A stretch of 64,000 nt of DNA from CAVSLM01 sp963728895 (GTDB lineage Bacteria; Pseudomonadota; Gammaproteobacteria; JBBQDK01), in the NCBI GenBank assembly GCA_963728895.1, contig CAVSLM010000002.1, positions 62,001 to 126,000 of the forward strand, in the 5' to 3' direction. The translations under genes and the position numbers were made by a program. Shown one piece after another: positions 1 through 8,276 of the stretch (its first letter is position 1; every line of letters begins with the position of its first letter). The notes beneath the pieces were generated by a model, which saw only the letters and a program-made list of their open reading frames with translations, was not told where the DNA came from and searched no databases.

Positions 1-1
1 G

Positions 2-232
2 CATGCCGCGCTATCGCAAGTGGTGTGGCTGCTCGCCGCAGAGGTCGAGCAGGGCTTCTGGTACTGGTCGGTGCTGGTGACCGGGAATGCCTTCATCATG
101 GTCATCGAGGGACTGGTGGTCTTCGTACAGACCACGCGCCTGGTGACTTTCGAATTCTTCCTGCGCTTCCTGATGGCCGAAGGTCGACTGCTGAAGCCGC
201 TGGTCCGACCCATGCAGCTGCGCCGCTCGTGA
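2..232 (+). CDS. V-type ATPase subunit I, C-terminal fragment
   Basis: Open from the window edge and ending in TGA, so only about 76 C-terminal residues are visible. The fragment has a hydrophobic helix followed by the pattern EGLVVFVQTTRLVTFEFFLRF and a Gly/Arg-Pro tail. This resembles the last membrane segment of the V/A-type ATPase 'a/I' subunit family, which ends in an LEGL-VFVQ-LRL-YEFF-RF stretch. In that family the subunit forms the membrane stator half-channel for H+ or Na+. The other V-ATPase genes would lie to the left of the window. The assignment rests on one short conserved block. Confidence 0.65.
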   Translation, partial: HAALSQVVWLLAAEVEQGFWYWSVLVTGNAFIMVIEGLVVFVQTTRLVTFEFFLRFLMAEGRLLKPLVRPMQLRRS

Positions 233-324
233 ACGGCGCGCCCACCCGGTTTTCGGCAGCACACCGCCACGATCGCCGTGTGGCACGGAAGATATAATGG
301 CGTCGCGCCGGGGAGGTTCGCCGC

Positions 325-633
325 TTGGGCATTTACATCGCACTGCTGCTGATGGCGCTGCTCGGCTGGTTCTGGCTGGACAGCCTGCGCGCCCGTGAGC
401 TCGCCAGCGGCATCAGCCGTCAGGCGTGCGAGCGCATGGGTCAGCAGTTCCTCGACGACACCGTCGCCCTGCGCAGGCTGGGCCTGCAACGCGACCGCAG
501 CGGACGCCTGCGCATACTGCGCACCTACAGCTTCGAGTTCACCAGCACGGGCGCGACGCGCAGCGCCGGCACCATCGTCATGCGCGGCATCGAGCTGGAA
601 CAACTGATCATCGGCTCGGACATCGTCGCTTGA
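325..633 (+). CDS. DUF3301 family small membrane-anchored protein
   Basis: 102 residues with a TTG start, chosen because GGGAGG lies 8 bases upstream and no ATG or GTG fits better. The N-terminus is one hydrophobic segment (about residues 3-18, ending GWFWLDS). It is followed by the block RARELA...ACERMGQQFLDDTVALRRL and a basic region with RTYSFEFTSTG. This order matches the DUF3301 family of gammaproteobacteria, which has no established biochemical role. Probably inner-membrane anchored with a small soluble domain. It converges on sspB with a gap of only 10 bases. Confidence 0.75.
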   Translation: MGIYIALLLMALLGWFWLDSLRARELASGISRQACERMGQQFLDDTVALRRLGLQRDRSGRLRILRTYSFEFTSTGATRSAGTIVMRGIELEQLIIGSDIVA

Positions 634-643
634 GCGGCGCTTC

Positions 644-1024
644 CTACTTGACTACTTTCAGGCCGGGCCGGCCCCGGCCGCCGCCGGTCGGAGGCTGAGG
701 AGCCGGACCCCCACCCTCCTCTTCGTTGAACACCATGCCCTGTCCGTTCTCATTGGCATAGATGGCGAGCACGCCTGCGGTGGGCACGGTAATGTCCATG
801 GCCCTGCCGCTGAAGCGCGCGCGAAACTCGATGCGCTCGTTGCCGAGTGTCAATCCCTGTACGGCCATGGGGCTGAGATTGAGCACGATCTTGCCGTCAC
901 GCACGAATTGCCGCGGCACCACGACTTCCGGGAAGTTGGCGTCCACCAGAATGTAGGGAGTGAACGCATTGGCCACGATCCACTCGTGGATGGCGCGGAT
1001 CAGATACGGTCGGCTGGGGGTCAT
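644..1024 (-). CDS. sspB: ClpXP protease specificity-enhancing factor SspB
   Basis: 126 residues. The start was chosen at the ATG preceded by GGGAGG about 9 bases upstream, where typical SspB homology begins (PYLIRAIHEWIVANAFTPYILVD). The folded domain runs to about residue 95, with the VPRQFVRDGKIVLNLSP strand pair and NERIEFRARFSG. A Gly/Pro-rich linker and a short C-terminal peptide ending GLKVVK follow. In this family the domain binds ssrA-tagged peptides and the C-terminal tail docks on the ClpX N-domain. It lies directly downstream of sspA, the usual gammaproteobacterial pairing, so the two are probably co-transcribed. Confidence 0.95.
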   Translation of the reverse strand: MTPSRPYLIRAIHEWIVANAFTPYILVDANFPEVVVPRQFVRDGKIVLNLSPMAVQGLTLGNERIEFRARFSGRAMDITVPTAGVLAIYANENGQGMVFNEEEGGGPAPQPPTGGGRGRPGLKVVK

Positions 1025-1143
1025 GCAGCACCACCTCCCGGCAGTTCCAGTTGCAGCAGCGGCCGGAGCGGCCCACACCCCACTCCAGCTGCCGCCCGGA
1101 CCCAAGACCGGCTCGCGCCGCCGGTCACCGGCCATGGCGCCGG

Positions 1144-1770
1144 TCAATCGTGCATTTCCCGCTCGGCATCGCTCAGGCTGTTGTGGAACGACTCGCGCGC
1201 GAAAATGCGATCCGCATACTGTAGCACCGCGCGCGCCTGCACCGGCAGCTCGACGCCGAAATGGCGCAGGCGCCACAGGATGGGTGCGATGCAGCAGTCC
1301 ACCAGGCTGAACTCCTCACTGAGAAAGAACGGCATCGCCGCGAACACCTCGGCACTCGCAGTGAGCGAGTCGCGCAGGATCTTGCGCGCCCTGGCCGGCT
1401 GCTTCTCGTTGCGCACAGCGAAATCATCCACCAGGCCGTACCAGTCGCGATCGATGCGGTAGAGCGCGATACGGGCCTTGGCCCGCGACACCGGGTCCAC
1501 CGGCATCAGCGGGGGATGGGGGAAACGCTCGTCCAGGTATTCCATGATCACCCGCGAGTCGTAGAGGACCAGGTCGCGGTCCACCAGCGTCGGAACGCTG
1601 TTGTAGGGATTGAGATCGATGAGGTCTTCGGGAGGCTGATCTTCGCTGATGCTGATGATGTCCGCAGTGATGTTCTTCTCCGCGAGTACCAGCCGGGCAC
1701 GGTGACTGAGAGGACTGGTGGGGCTGGAAAACAGGGTCATTACCGATCTTCGGTTGGCGATCAGTGCCAT
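1144..1770 (-). CDS. sspA: Stringent starvation protein A (GST-fold RNA polymerase partner)
   Basis: 208 residues starting MALIANRRSVMTLFSSP, the usual SspA N-terminus; a G-rich GGTGGAG stretch precedes the ATG. The first ~80 residues form a thioredoxin-like GST N-domain (SHRARLVLAEKNI, NPYNSVPTLVDRDLVLYDSRVIMEYLDERFPHPPL). The remainder is the all-helical C-domain. The family binds RNA polymerase and supports stress and stationary-phase gene control rather than glutathione transfer. sspB follows on the same strand. Length and domain order are normal. Confidence 0.95.
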   Translation of the reverse strand: MALIANRRSVMTLFSSPTSPLSHRARLVLAEKNITADIISISEDQPPEDLIDLNPYNSVPTLVDRDLVLYDSRVIMEYLDERFPHPPLMPVDPVSRAKARIALYRIDRDWYGLVDDFAVRNEKQPARARKILRDSLTASAEVFAAMPFFLSEEFSLVDCCIAPILWRLRHFGVELPVQARAVLQYADRIFARESFHNSLSDAEREMHD

Positions 1771-1950
1771 TCTGTCAGTCTCCACCCCCCACAGACCGGA
1801 CAGTTTACACCAAAAGCCTGGACATGCCGGCGGCGCTCTGCCGGTGCAAGAGGCACGTGCCGGCAGAATTGCCGGCATCGGCCACGCGAATCGAAGGGAT
1901 CGGCGCCGGCCCCGTGAACTCCGACGCCGTCGGCGAGCGTCCGGGGAGGG

Positions 1951-2691
1951 CTAGTGCACGTCCTTCCAGTATTCCTTCTTCAGCAGGTACGCAGGAATCA
2001 GAAACACCACCAGGAACAGCACCACCTTGATGCCCAGCGACTGGCGTTCCAGCTTGGCCGGCTCACCCATATAGGCCAGGAAGTTCACCAGGTCGCGCAC
2101 CGTACGGTCGTATTCCTCGGGGCTTTGCGACCCCGGCACGGCGAGCTCCAGCCCTTCGATGACCTTACGCTCCTTGCCGTCCTCACCGGTCTCGGTGCGG
2201 TACACGGGCTTTTGCCAGCCCTGCAGCGTACCCAGAACATGCGGCATGGCAACGTCCTTGAACACCAGGTTGTTGACGCCGAACGGGCGCGAGTCGTCCA
2301 AATAGAACGCGCGCAGATAGGTGTAAAGCCAGTCCACGCCGCGCGCCCGGGCCACCACCGAGAGGTCGGGCGGTGCAGTGCCGAACCAGCGCTTGGCCTG
2401 GTCGGCCGGCATGGCCACGGTCAAGGGTTCGCCGATCTTCTGGGAGGCGAACATCAGGTTCTGCATCACCTGCTTATCGCTGAGCCCCAGATCGTGGCCC
2501 ATGCGGCTGTAGCGCATGAAAGCCGCCGAATGACAGCTCAGACAGTAATTGACGAACACCTGGGCGCCATGCTGAAGCGACGCCTGGTTGGTGGGATCGA
2601 TATAAGCCTTGTCCAGATCAGGGCCTTCCTCTGAGGCCGAGGTGGCACCCGAGACCAGGCACAACAGTATCGCAAGGATGGAGATTCTCAT
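1951..2691 (-). CDS. petC: Cytochrome c1 of the bc1 complex
   Basis: 246 residues. Signal peptide about residues 1-20 (MRISILAILLCLVSGATSA), then the c-type haem motif CLSCH in an NYCLSCHSAAFMRYSRM context. The C-terminal membrane anchor is VVLFLVVFLIPAYLLKKEYWKDVH. It carries electrons from the Rieske protein to a soluble or membrane cytochrome c. The start ATG overlaps the petB stop as ATGA, so translation is probably coupled. It is the last gene of petABC, and no oxidase genes follow within the window. Confidence 0.96.
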   Translation of the reverse strand: MRISILAILLCLVSGATSASEEGPDLDKAYIDPTNQASLQHGAQVFVNYCLSCHSAAFMRYSRMGHDLGLSDKQVMQNLMFASQKIGEPLTVAMPADQAKRWFGTAPPDLSVVARARGVDWLYTYLRAFYLDDSRPFGVNNLVFKDVAMPHVLGTLQGWQKPVYRTETGEDGKERKVIEGLELAVPGSQSPEEYDRTVRDLVNFLAYMGEPAKLERQSLGIKVVLFLVVFLIPAYLLKKEYWKDVH

Positions 2692-4004
2692 GGCGGGCTC
2701 ACCTTCTCCGCTTCGGGCGTGGTCTGTCCCGGCTGCGCCGGCCCGGAGGGCGGATGCGCAGCGTGGTGCGCCGACTTGCCATGGAAGGTCAGCCGTTCCG
2801 GAACGGGCTTGGTCCGATCCAGGCGCGTATAGATGGGCATCAGCACGAAGAACGCGAAGTACAGGATGCCGAACAGCCGCGCCAGGTTGGTCAGCGTCGG
2901 CGTCGGCGGCTGCGTTCCCAGCCATCCCAGGGCGACGAAGCTCACCACGAACACCGCCAGCGCAATCTTGTGGAGGACGCCGCGGTAACGGATGGACTTC
3001 ACCGGACTGCGATCCAGCCACGGCAGGAGAAACAGCACCAGGATCGCACCGCCCATTGCAAGCACGCCGCCGAACTTGTCCGGGACCGCACGCAGGATGG
3101 CGTAGAAAGGCGTGAAGTACCACAGTGGCACGATGTGCGGCGGTGTCTTCAGCGGATCGGCAGGCATGAAATTGTTCGGCTCCAGAAACCACCCGCCGAA
3201 CTCCGGAAGGAAGAACACCACGACGCAGAACACGATGAGAAACACCGCCACGCCGACGATGTCCTTGACCGTGTAATAAGGGTGGAATGGAATGCCGTCC
3301 ACAGGTATGCCATCGGCGCCCTTGTTCTTCTTGATCTCGATGCCATCGGGGTTGTTCGAGCCCACGGCATGCAGCGCGATGATGTGCATGAACACCAGCG
3401 CCAGCAGGATGATGGGCACCGCGATCACATGGAAGGCGAAGAAGCGGTTCAGGGTCGCATCCGCCACCACATAGTCGCCGCGGATCCACAGCGCCAGCGA
3501 CTCTCCGATGCCGGGAATGGCGCCAAACAGCGAGATGATCACCTGCGCGCCCCAATAGGACATCTGTCCCCAGGGCAGCAGGTAGCCCATGAACGCCTCG
3601 GCCATGAGCGCAACATAGATGATCATGCCGAAGATCCACAGCAGCTCACGCGGCTTCTGGTAGGAGCCGTACATCAGGCCGCGGAACATGTGCAGATAGA
3701 CCACGATGAAGAATGCCGAAGCCCCGGTGGAGTGCAGGTACCGGATCAGCCAGCCCCAGTTCACGTCGCGCATGATGTACTCGACGGATGCGAAGGCGAG
3801 CTTGGCGTCGGGCTTGTAGTTCATGGTGAGGAAGATGCCGGTCACGATCTGCATGACCAGCACCAGGAGCGCCAGCGAACCGAAGAAATACCAGAAGTTG
3901 AAGTTCTTGGGCGCGTAGTACTTGGCGAGGTGCTCGTTCCAGGTCTTGGTCAGCGGGTAGCGCGCATCGATCCACCCCAGAATACCGGACGTCATGCTCA
4001 TCAT
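2688..4004 (-). CDS. petB: Cytochrome b of the bc1 complex
   Basis: 438 residues with eight or more hydrophobic segments. It contains the quinol-oxidation domain and the haem-binding His pairs in RYLHSTGA...VVYLHMFRG and FFAFHVIAVP...HIIALHAVG. The Qo-site motif, usually PEWY, PVWY, PDWY or PPWY in this family, reads PLWY here (IVPLWYFTPFYAIL). The C-terminus carries a roughly 40-residue Pro/Ala/His-rich extension after the last helix. The start overlaps the petA stop as ATGA and the stop overlaps petC. A second ATG two codons in (3998) is an alternative start. Confidence 0.97.
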   Translation of the reverse strand: MMSMTSGILGWIDARYPLTKTWNEHLAKYYAPKNFNFWYFFGSLALLVLVMQIVTGIFLTMNYKPDAKLAFASVEYIMRDVNWGWLIRYLHSTGASAFFIVVYLHMFRGLMYGSYQKPRELLWIFGMIIYVALMAEAFMGYLLPWGQMSYWGAQVIISLFGAIPGIGESLALWIRGDYVVADATLNRFFAFHVIAVPIILLALVFMHIIALHAVGSNNPDGIEIKKNKGADGIPVDGIPFHPYYTVKDIVGVAVFLIVFCVVVFFLPEFGGWFLEPNNFMPADPLKTPPHIVPLWYFTPFYAILRAVPDKFGGVLAMGGAILVLFLLPWLDRSPVKSIRYRGVLHKIALAVFVVSFVALGWLGTQPPTPTLTNLARLFGILYFAFFVLMPIYTRLDRTKPVPERLTFHGKSAHHAAHPPSGPAQPGQTTPEAEKVSPP

Positions 4005-4594
4005 GCGGCTCCTTGATCGTCACCCACCAGCAGCGTGGTGTCGGTCAGATACCGATAGGGGGGCACCACCAGGTTGGTCGGCGCGGGAACGCCCTGGAAC
4101 ACCCGGCCTGCGAGGTCGAATCGCGAGCCGTGGCAGGGACAGAAAAAACCGCCCATCCACTCGGGACCGAGGTCCGCGGGCGCGATATCGGGACGATAGG
4201 TCGGCGAACAGCCGAGGTGCGTGCAGATGCCGATCAGCACCAGATCCTTCGGCTTGCGCGAGCGGTACTCGTTTTGCGCGTAGGGCGGCTGGATGGATTC
4301 CTTTGACTTGGGGTCGCGCAGCCGGGAATCGAGCTTGGGCAGTTCTGCCAGCACCTCCTCGGTGCGGCGCACGATCCACACGGGCTTGCCGCGCCACGCC
4401 ACCGTCATCAACTGGCCCGGCTCCAGCTTGGAGATGTCGGCTTCCACCGGCGCCCCCGCGGCCTGGGCACGCGCGCTCGGCTGCATGGACGAGACGAACG
4501 GTACCAGCGCATAGATCACACCGACTCCACCGACTACGGTGGTGGCGGCAGTCAGGAAGCGCCGGCGTTTCAGATCTACGCCATCTGCACTCAT
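4001..4594 (-). CDS. petA: Rieske [2Fe-2S] subunit of the bc1 complex
   Basis: 197 residues. The N-terminus is twin-arginine-like (LKRRRFLTAATTVVGGVG) followed by one membrane helix. This fits Tat-dependent insertion known for Rieske proteins. Both cluster motifs are present: CTHLGC with the following SP, and CPCHGS. It oxidises ubiquinol at the Qo site and passes electrons to cytochrome c1. It is first in the petABC operon, divergent from the HtrA-family protease gene. The shared upstream region (4595-4821) presumably holds both promoters. Confidence 0.97.
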   Translation of the reverse strand: MSADGVDLKRRRFLTAATTVVGGVGVIYALVPFVSSMQPSARAQAAGAPVEADISKLEPGQLMTVAWRGKPVWIVRRTEEVLAELPKLDSRLRDPKSKESIQPPYAQNEYRSRKPKDLVLIGICTHLGCSPTYRPDIAPADLGPEWMGGFFCPCHGSRFDLAGRVFQGVPAPTNLVVPPYRYLTDTTLLVGDDQGAA

Positions 4595-4821
4595 CTAAGA
4601 TCTCCTGAAGAAGCGGAAACCGGGGTGCGTCAGCCAATGGAAACCAGCACCTGCCAAGCGCAGGCAGCGGCGCTCATAGCCTGGATGTTGTTTCGGGGCG
4701 GATTTCGTTGGGTGCGCGCAAAATAAATGCGGATTCTCTTATATGCACCGACTCAGGTCAAGGCTGCGCAATGCACGCGCAGGGGCGATCTGCTGACTCG
4801 TTTTCCCACCCGTGATAGGGT

Positions 4822-5982
4822 ATGCGCCCCGTGAAGCTCGCCAACGTACTCAACTTCGTTCTGCGGTCCACCATCGTCGGATTGGCGGCGGCGTTTGCGC
4901 TGATCCTGCTGCGTCCCGACCTGCTGCAGCGCGAGCGTCCCGTGGTCGAACTGCACGAGGACACCCGCCCGGTCCCGGTGCAGCATGCCACGGTCTCCTA
5001 TGCCGATGCCGTGGCGCGCGCCGCGCCCTCGGTGGTCAACGTGTTCACCACCAAAGTGGTCACACGGCGCACCAATCCCTTCTCCGACGACCCCCTGTTC
5101 AAGCATTTCTTCGGCGAGCTCCCGGGCGCCAGGCGCCAGCAGCTCGAGACCAGCCTGGGCTCCGGGGTCATACTCACGAGCGAAGGCCACATCCTTACGA
5201 ACAACCATGTCATCGACGGTGCCGACGAGATCCTGGTGATGCTGGCCGACGGACGGCGCGCCGAAGCCAAGGTGGTCGGCACCGATCCCGAAACCGACCT
5301 TGCCGTGCTGCGCATAGGTCTCGACAAGCTGCCCGCCATCACGCTGGGCGCCTCGGACCAGCTGCGGGTCGGCGACGTGGTGCTCGCCATCGGCAATCCC
5401 TACGGCGTCGGCCAGACCGTCACCCAGGGCATCGTCAGCGCCACGGGGCGCACCCAGCTCGGCATCAACACCTTTGAAGACTTCATTCAGACCGACGCCG
5501 CCATCAATCCCGGCAACTCCGGGGGAGCGCTGATCAATGCCGCCGGAGAGCTGATCGGAGTGAACACGGCGATCTTCAGCCGCACCGGAGGCTCACAGGG
5601 CATCGGCTTCGCCATTCCGGTGAGCCTCGCCAAAGGGGTGCTGCAGCAGATCATCGAGCAGGGCAAGGTGGTGCGCGGCTGGCTGGGCATCGAGACCCAG
5701 GACGTCACTCCGGAGCTCGCCGAGTCGTTCGGACTGAAGGACACGCAAGGCGTGCTGGTGGCCGGCGTGCTGCGCGACGGCCCTGCCGACCAGGCCCACT
5801 TGCGCCCCGGCGACATCCTGACCCAGATCGACGGCAAGCGGGTCGCCGATGCCAGGAGCGCGCTCGGCGCGATCGCGCGCCATCGTCCGGGCAGCGAGAT
5901 CCAGATCGACGGGCTGCGGGAAGGCAAGCCCTTCCAGGCGAGCGCCGTGGTCACCGAACGCCCGGCTGCGGCGAGCCGTTAG
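4822..5982 (+). CDS. DegS/AlgW-type periplasmic serine protease (HtrA family)
   Basis: 386 residues. An uncleaved N-terminal anchor (about 12-31, FVLRSTIVGLAAAFALILL) precedes a trypsin-like domain. The triad is His129 (TNNHVIDG), Asp159 (TDPETDLAVL) and Ser233 (NPGNSGGAL). One PDZ domain follows (about 275-370, RGWLGIETQDVTPELA). One anchor plus one PDZ domain fits DegS/AlgW rather than the two-PDZ DegP. DegS/AlgW senses misfolded outer-membrane proteins and starts anti-sigma-factor cleavage in the sigma-E pathway. No rseA-like substrate is nearby, and this family is also annotated simply as Do-like, so I give no symbol. Confidence 0.88.
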   Translation: MRPVKLANVLNFVLRSTIVGLAAAFALILLRPDLLQRERPVVELHEDTRPVPVQHATVSYADAVARAAPSVVNVFTTKVVTRRTNPFSDDPLFKHFFGELPGARRQQLETSLGSGVILTSEGHILTNNHVIDGADEILVMLADGRRAEAKVVGTDPETDLAVLRIGLDKLPAITLGASDQLRVGDVVLAIGNPYGVGQTVTQGIVSATGRTQLGINTFEDFIQTDAAINPGNSGGALINAAGELIGVNTAIFSRTGGSQGIGFAIPVSLAKGVLQQIIEQGKVVRGWLGIETQDVTPELAESFGLKDTQGVLVAGVLRDGPADQAHLRPGDILTQIDGKRVADARSALGAIARHRPGSEIQIDGLREGKPFQASAVVTERPAAASR

Positions 5983-5990
5983 CTCGCGTA

Positions 5991-6018
5991 GCCCGGATGG
6001 AGCGAAGCGCAATCCGGG
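5991..6018. repeat. REP-like palindrome
   Basis: A CCCGGAT...ATCCGGG palindrome with core GGAGCGAAGCGCAATCC, only a few bases past the protease stop codon. It has the form of the extragenic palindromes common in proteobacteria. Confidence 0.6.
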
Positions 6019-6119
6019 GATCGGGAATCGCAACGCCAGTCCAATACCCAAACGATGGTGAGAGGCTTCCATCCTTATTGTGACTGGGATTCGTCCTTTC
6101 GATTCCGCTGCGCACCTTT

Positions 6120-6146
6120 CCTCGATTCCGCTTCGCTTCATCGAGG
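6120..6146. repeat. REP-like palindrome, second type
   Basis: Palindrome CCTCGAT...ATCGAGG around CCGCTTCGCTTC. The reverse complement occurs at 13173-13199, so it is a dispersed family within the window. Confidence 0.6.
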
Positions 6147-6270
6147 CTACGAATCCGGGCTACGCTCGCTACCTGTTCCGGGCTACGCTTGCTGGATTGG
6201 GGGTATCCGCTACCGCTGAATTGCGTCACCGGCGGCGGTATGTGTATCCCCCGCAACACCGGACCAACTA

Positions 6271-6322
6271 CCCGTAGGAGCGTCGCTCCCGGCGACGCGA
6301 TTGCGGCCTGCAAAGCCGCCGC
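6271..6322. repeat. Dispersed GC-rich hairpin repeat, copy A
   Basis: Starts CCCGTAGGAGCGTCGCTCCC and continues into a GCGGCC...GGC(C)GCC hairpin. A near-identical copy lies at 13077-13128. Both copies are in intergenic DNA close to a CCTCGAT palindrome. Confidence 0.65.
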
Positions 6323-6567
6323 TTTGTGCCGAGATCGTGCATGGAAACCGGGGACACGTCCCCGCTATCTCTTCGCTCATGGGATTGATTGGGAGCCCCC
6401 AGGGGCAGGTCGTTCGCATTGTGACCCAGAATCAGAACGCCGTACGTGTATCCGTCCACCAGGCTCGAGCACGGGCACTCTCTCCCCCCGAGCAGCGATG
6501 TCGCTCGCTCCTTCTCGCTCCGACTCCCCCCGTCCTCCTCGTATCTCCCATGAACGTCCATAGGGCT

Positions 6568-6625
6568 CCAGTGTGGTTTGTAATTGCCAGCGCGGCTGCC
6601 CTCGCTGGATTATGCACAAAACAAG
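6568..6625. repeat. ~60 bp direct repeat, copy 1
   Basis: Begins CCAGTGTGGTTT and ends CTCGCTGGATTATGCACAAA plus ACAAG. A second copy in the same orientation is at 7316-7377, so the pair brackets the small peptide gene at 7005-7199. It may be a target duplication, a small mobile-element end or a recombination substrate. Confidence 0.6.
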
Positions 6626-7004
6626 ATCTGACCTCCGCCTGTGCGTTCGTAGCTTGTGTACTGCTGCAGCTACTGCCCGAGGTCGTCAACGTGCTTCTTC
6701 GCTCTGAGCAGGAATGGGCAAACCCTCTCCGTAATACCTGTCGGCGCTAAACCCACAAAGGGCCATCGCCTGTTTTCTCGGTCCCAACTGCAAGAGCGCC
6801 ATCCAGGTACATCGCAGCGCCGGGCAACCGCCTGGCACACCCGTTCGTGTAAACAGATTCCACGCCCTATCGCCATTCCGATGTCCCTCCGATTCTACGT
6901 GGCAGGCGAGTTGCTAGAGGTTGCCTGTGGCCGGGTGACCCGTCCGCACCGAACGGAAACATCGTCAGTTATCTCGTTCCAATCCACATTGAGGAGACGT
7001 CAAA

Positions 7005-7199
7005 ATGGCCAATATCATCGTCCGCGACCTCTTGGTCGCCGAAGACCTCGACAGCAACCAGATGGCCGAGGTGAACGGCGGCGTCTATGCACCGTACTTT
7101 CCCACGAAGGGGCCGATGAATGAATACCTCTCCTACGGCACGAACGGCATCACCATCCTCGGCGAAGAAAAGTACGGCGGCTGGGGAGGCCAATGGTGA
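7005..7199 (+). CDS. Small peptide with double-glycine-type leader (candidate RiPP or bacteriocin precursor)
   Basis: 64 residues with a strong ribosome-binding site, GAGGAG, 8 bases before the ATG. The N-terminal 26 residues look like a leader: an acidic-helical LLVAEDLDSNQMAEVNGG ending in Gly-Gly. The following 38 residues are rich in Tyr, Gly, Pro and Trp (ending YGGWGGQW) and have no Cys. This organisation matches peptides cleaved by C39 or other GG-specific proteases, but no synthetase or transporter is adjacent. A hairpin followed by a T-rich run lies just downstream. The LanM at 14115 is 7 kb away and would need Cys in the core to form lanthionines, so it is an unlikely partner. Confidence 0.6.
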   Translation: MANIIVRDLLVAEDLDSNQMAEVNGGVYAPYFPTKGPMNEYLSYGTNGITILGEEKYGGWGGQW

Positions 7200-7232
7200 C
7201 CAGGAGTAAGTTGCCTTTACTCGCATGACTCC

Positions 7233-7274
7233 GGTCCGGGAGAAGCTGATCTTTGCTTGTCCCGGACCTTTCTT
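7233..7274 (+). terminator. Candidate Rho-independent terminator
   Basis: Perfect 8 bp stem GGTCCGGG/CCCGGACC with a ~20-base loop, followed by TTTCTT, 33 bases after the small peptide gene stop. The U-tract is short. Confidence 0.5.
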
Positions 7275-7315
7275 GAGCTCGATACTTTCAGTCAGATTCT
7301 TGGGAGCACAAATAT

Positions 7316-7377
7316 CCAGTGTGGTTTTGCTTTTTGCCGGCGCCCGGCTGCCCTCGCTGGATCATGCACAAAACAAG
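7316..7377. repeat. ~60 bp direct repeat, copy 2
   Basis: Second copy of the repeat at 6568-6625, starting CCAGTGTGGTTTT and ending GGATCATGCACAAAACAAG. It sits about 40 bases after the candidate terminator. The two copies differ mainly in the middle. Confidence 0.6.
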
Positions 7378-8035
7378 TCCTGAACCTATTTGGATGTAGC
7401 CCGCGCCGATAGCGGTCGAGCTCGCATTGGAGAGCGCCATTGCACCGCTCGACTCGGCGTCGGCGGTCGCTGAACCACCGTCGTTGACCGCCGTGCTGTC
7501 GGTCTCCGCACGGCCGCCGATTGCCGTGGTTGCGACGGAGAGCAATTTGGACGAAGTCACATTCGAGAGCTCCATAAACCTTGTGCGCCGGTCCGTAGAA
7601 GGTGCGAAACACCTCGATCCAGTGCGAGGTGCGGGGTCGGAGTTGCAGGGTCACGATAAGCAGCGTCAGATTTTGTTCTGCGCAATCTGGTTGGCCGGAC
7701 AAAGAAGGAAACCGGCAGGAAGAGAGCTGGCAATGCGCGGAACAAGGTCTGACCCCTGCGCCCACGCGAGCACTCGCCACGAGGCGGGACTGTCCACCTA
7801 CGAAGAACGTTGAAGCTGCCTCGCGGTGCAGCGCGAGTGTAGTGGTGCAATCTTGACGAGACGTTTGAGCCTTCAATAGATAGATGTAGGGCGGATAAGC
7901 GCAGCGCATCCGCCGTTCATGCGGGAGCGAATGAGCCGCCTGAGGCTCCCCTGTCGCATCCGGTGCACCTGCAGTTCCCCGCTTGATCATTTCCGACCAG
8001 TCCATATTTTGGTCTGTACAGAATGAGGAATCCCC
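7378..8035. other. Intergenic region with small inverted repeats
   Basis: No gene I can support. Contains the inverted repeat at 7666-7752 and a REP-like palindrome near 7888-7911 (GGCGGATAAGCGC...GCATCCGCC). Confidence 0.5.
7666..7752. repeat. Imperfect inverted-repeat element
   Basis: The left arm TCAGATTTTGTTCTGCGC and right arm GCGCGGAACAAGGTCTGA match at 15 of 18 positions as inverted repeats, enclosing about 50 bases. The ACAAG-TCTGAC end motif also occurs just after the repeat copy at 6568. It could be a small non-autonomous element. Confidence 0.45.
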
Positions 8036-8276
8036 ATGAAGACCGAGATCGGCTCCTATGAGGCCAAGACCAGATTGCCCGAGCTGCTGCGGCAGGTGAA
8101 AGCCGGCAATCTTTACCATCACCAATCGCGGTGAGGCCATCGCGGACCTCGTGCCGAGCGCGGGCAACCGGCCCAAGGACAAGGCTGCGGCCGTGCAGAA
8201 GCTCAAGACATTCATGCAGGAGCAGCCGGTAAGCGGGGTCGACGTCAAGAAGCTCGTTGGCGAAGGCCGCGCGTGA
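8036..8276 (+). pseudogene. Phd/YefM-type antitoxin gene, frameshifted
   Basis: Starts MKTEIGSYEAKTRLPELLRQVKAG, the N-terminal DNA-binding pattern of Phd/YefM antitoxins. About 75 bases in, the frame breaks near GGCAATCTTTACC. The +1 frame continues with FTITNRGEAIADLVPSAG and a normal tail ending in TGA. The span is 241 bases, one more than a multiple of three, so a single-base insertion explains the break. The stop overlaps the downstream toxin start (GTGA), the usual antitoxin-toxin coupling. As read, the antitoxin would be only 32 residues long. Confidence 0.75.

Larger units (their letters stand above)
5983..7004. other. Repeat-rich intergenic region, no convincing gene
   Basis: About 1 kb between the protease gene and the small peptide gene at 7005. 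Apparent reading frames have no recognisable homology, start signals or codon bias. The stretch carries three short palindromic repeats and one copy of a ~60 bp dispersed repeat, listed separately. Confidence 0.6.

Noticed and set aside
2754..4016. 420-codon open frame opposite petB
   Set aside because: Shadow of cytochrome b.
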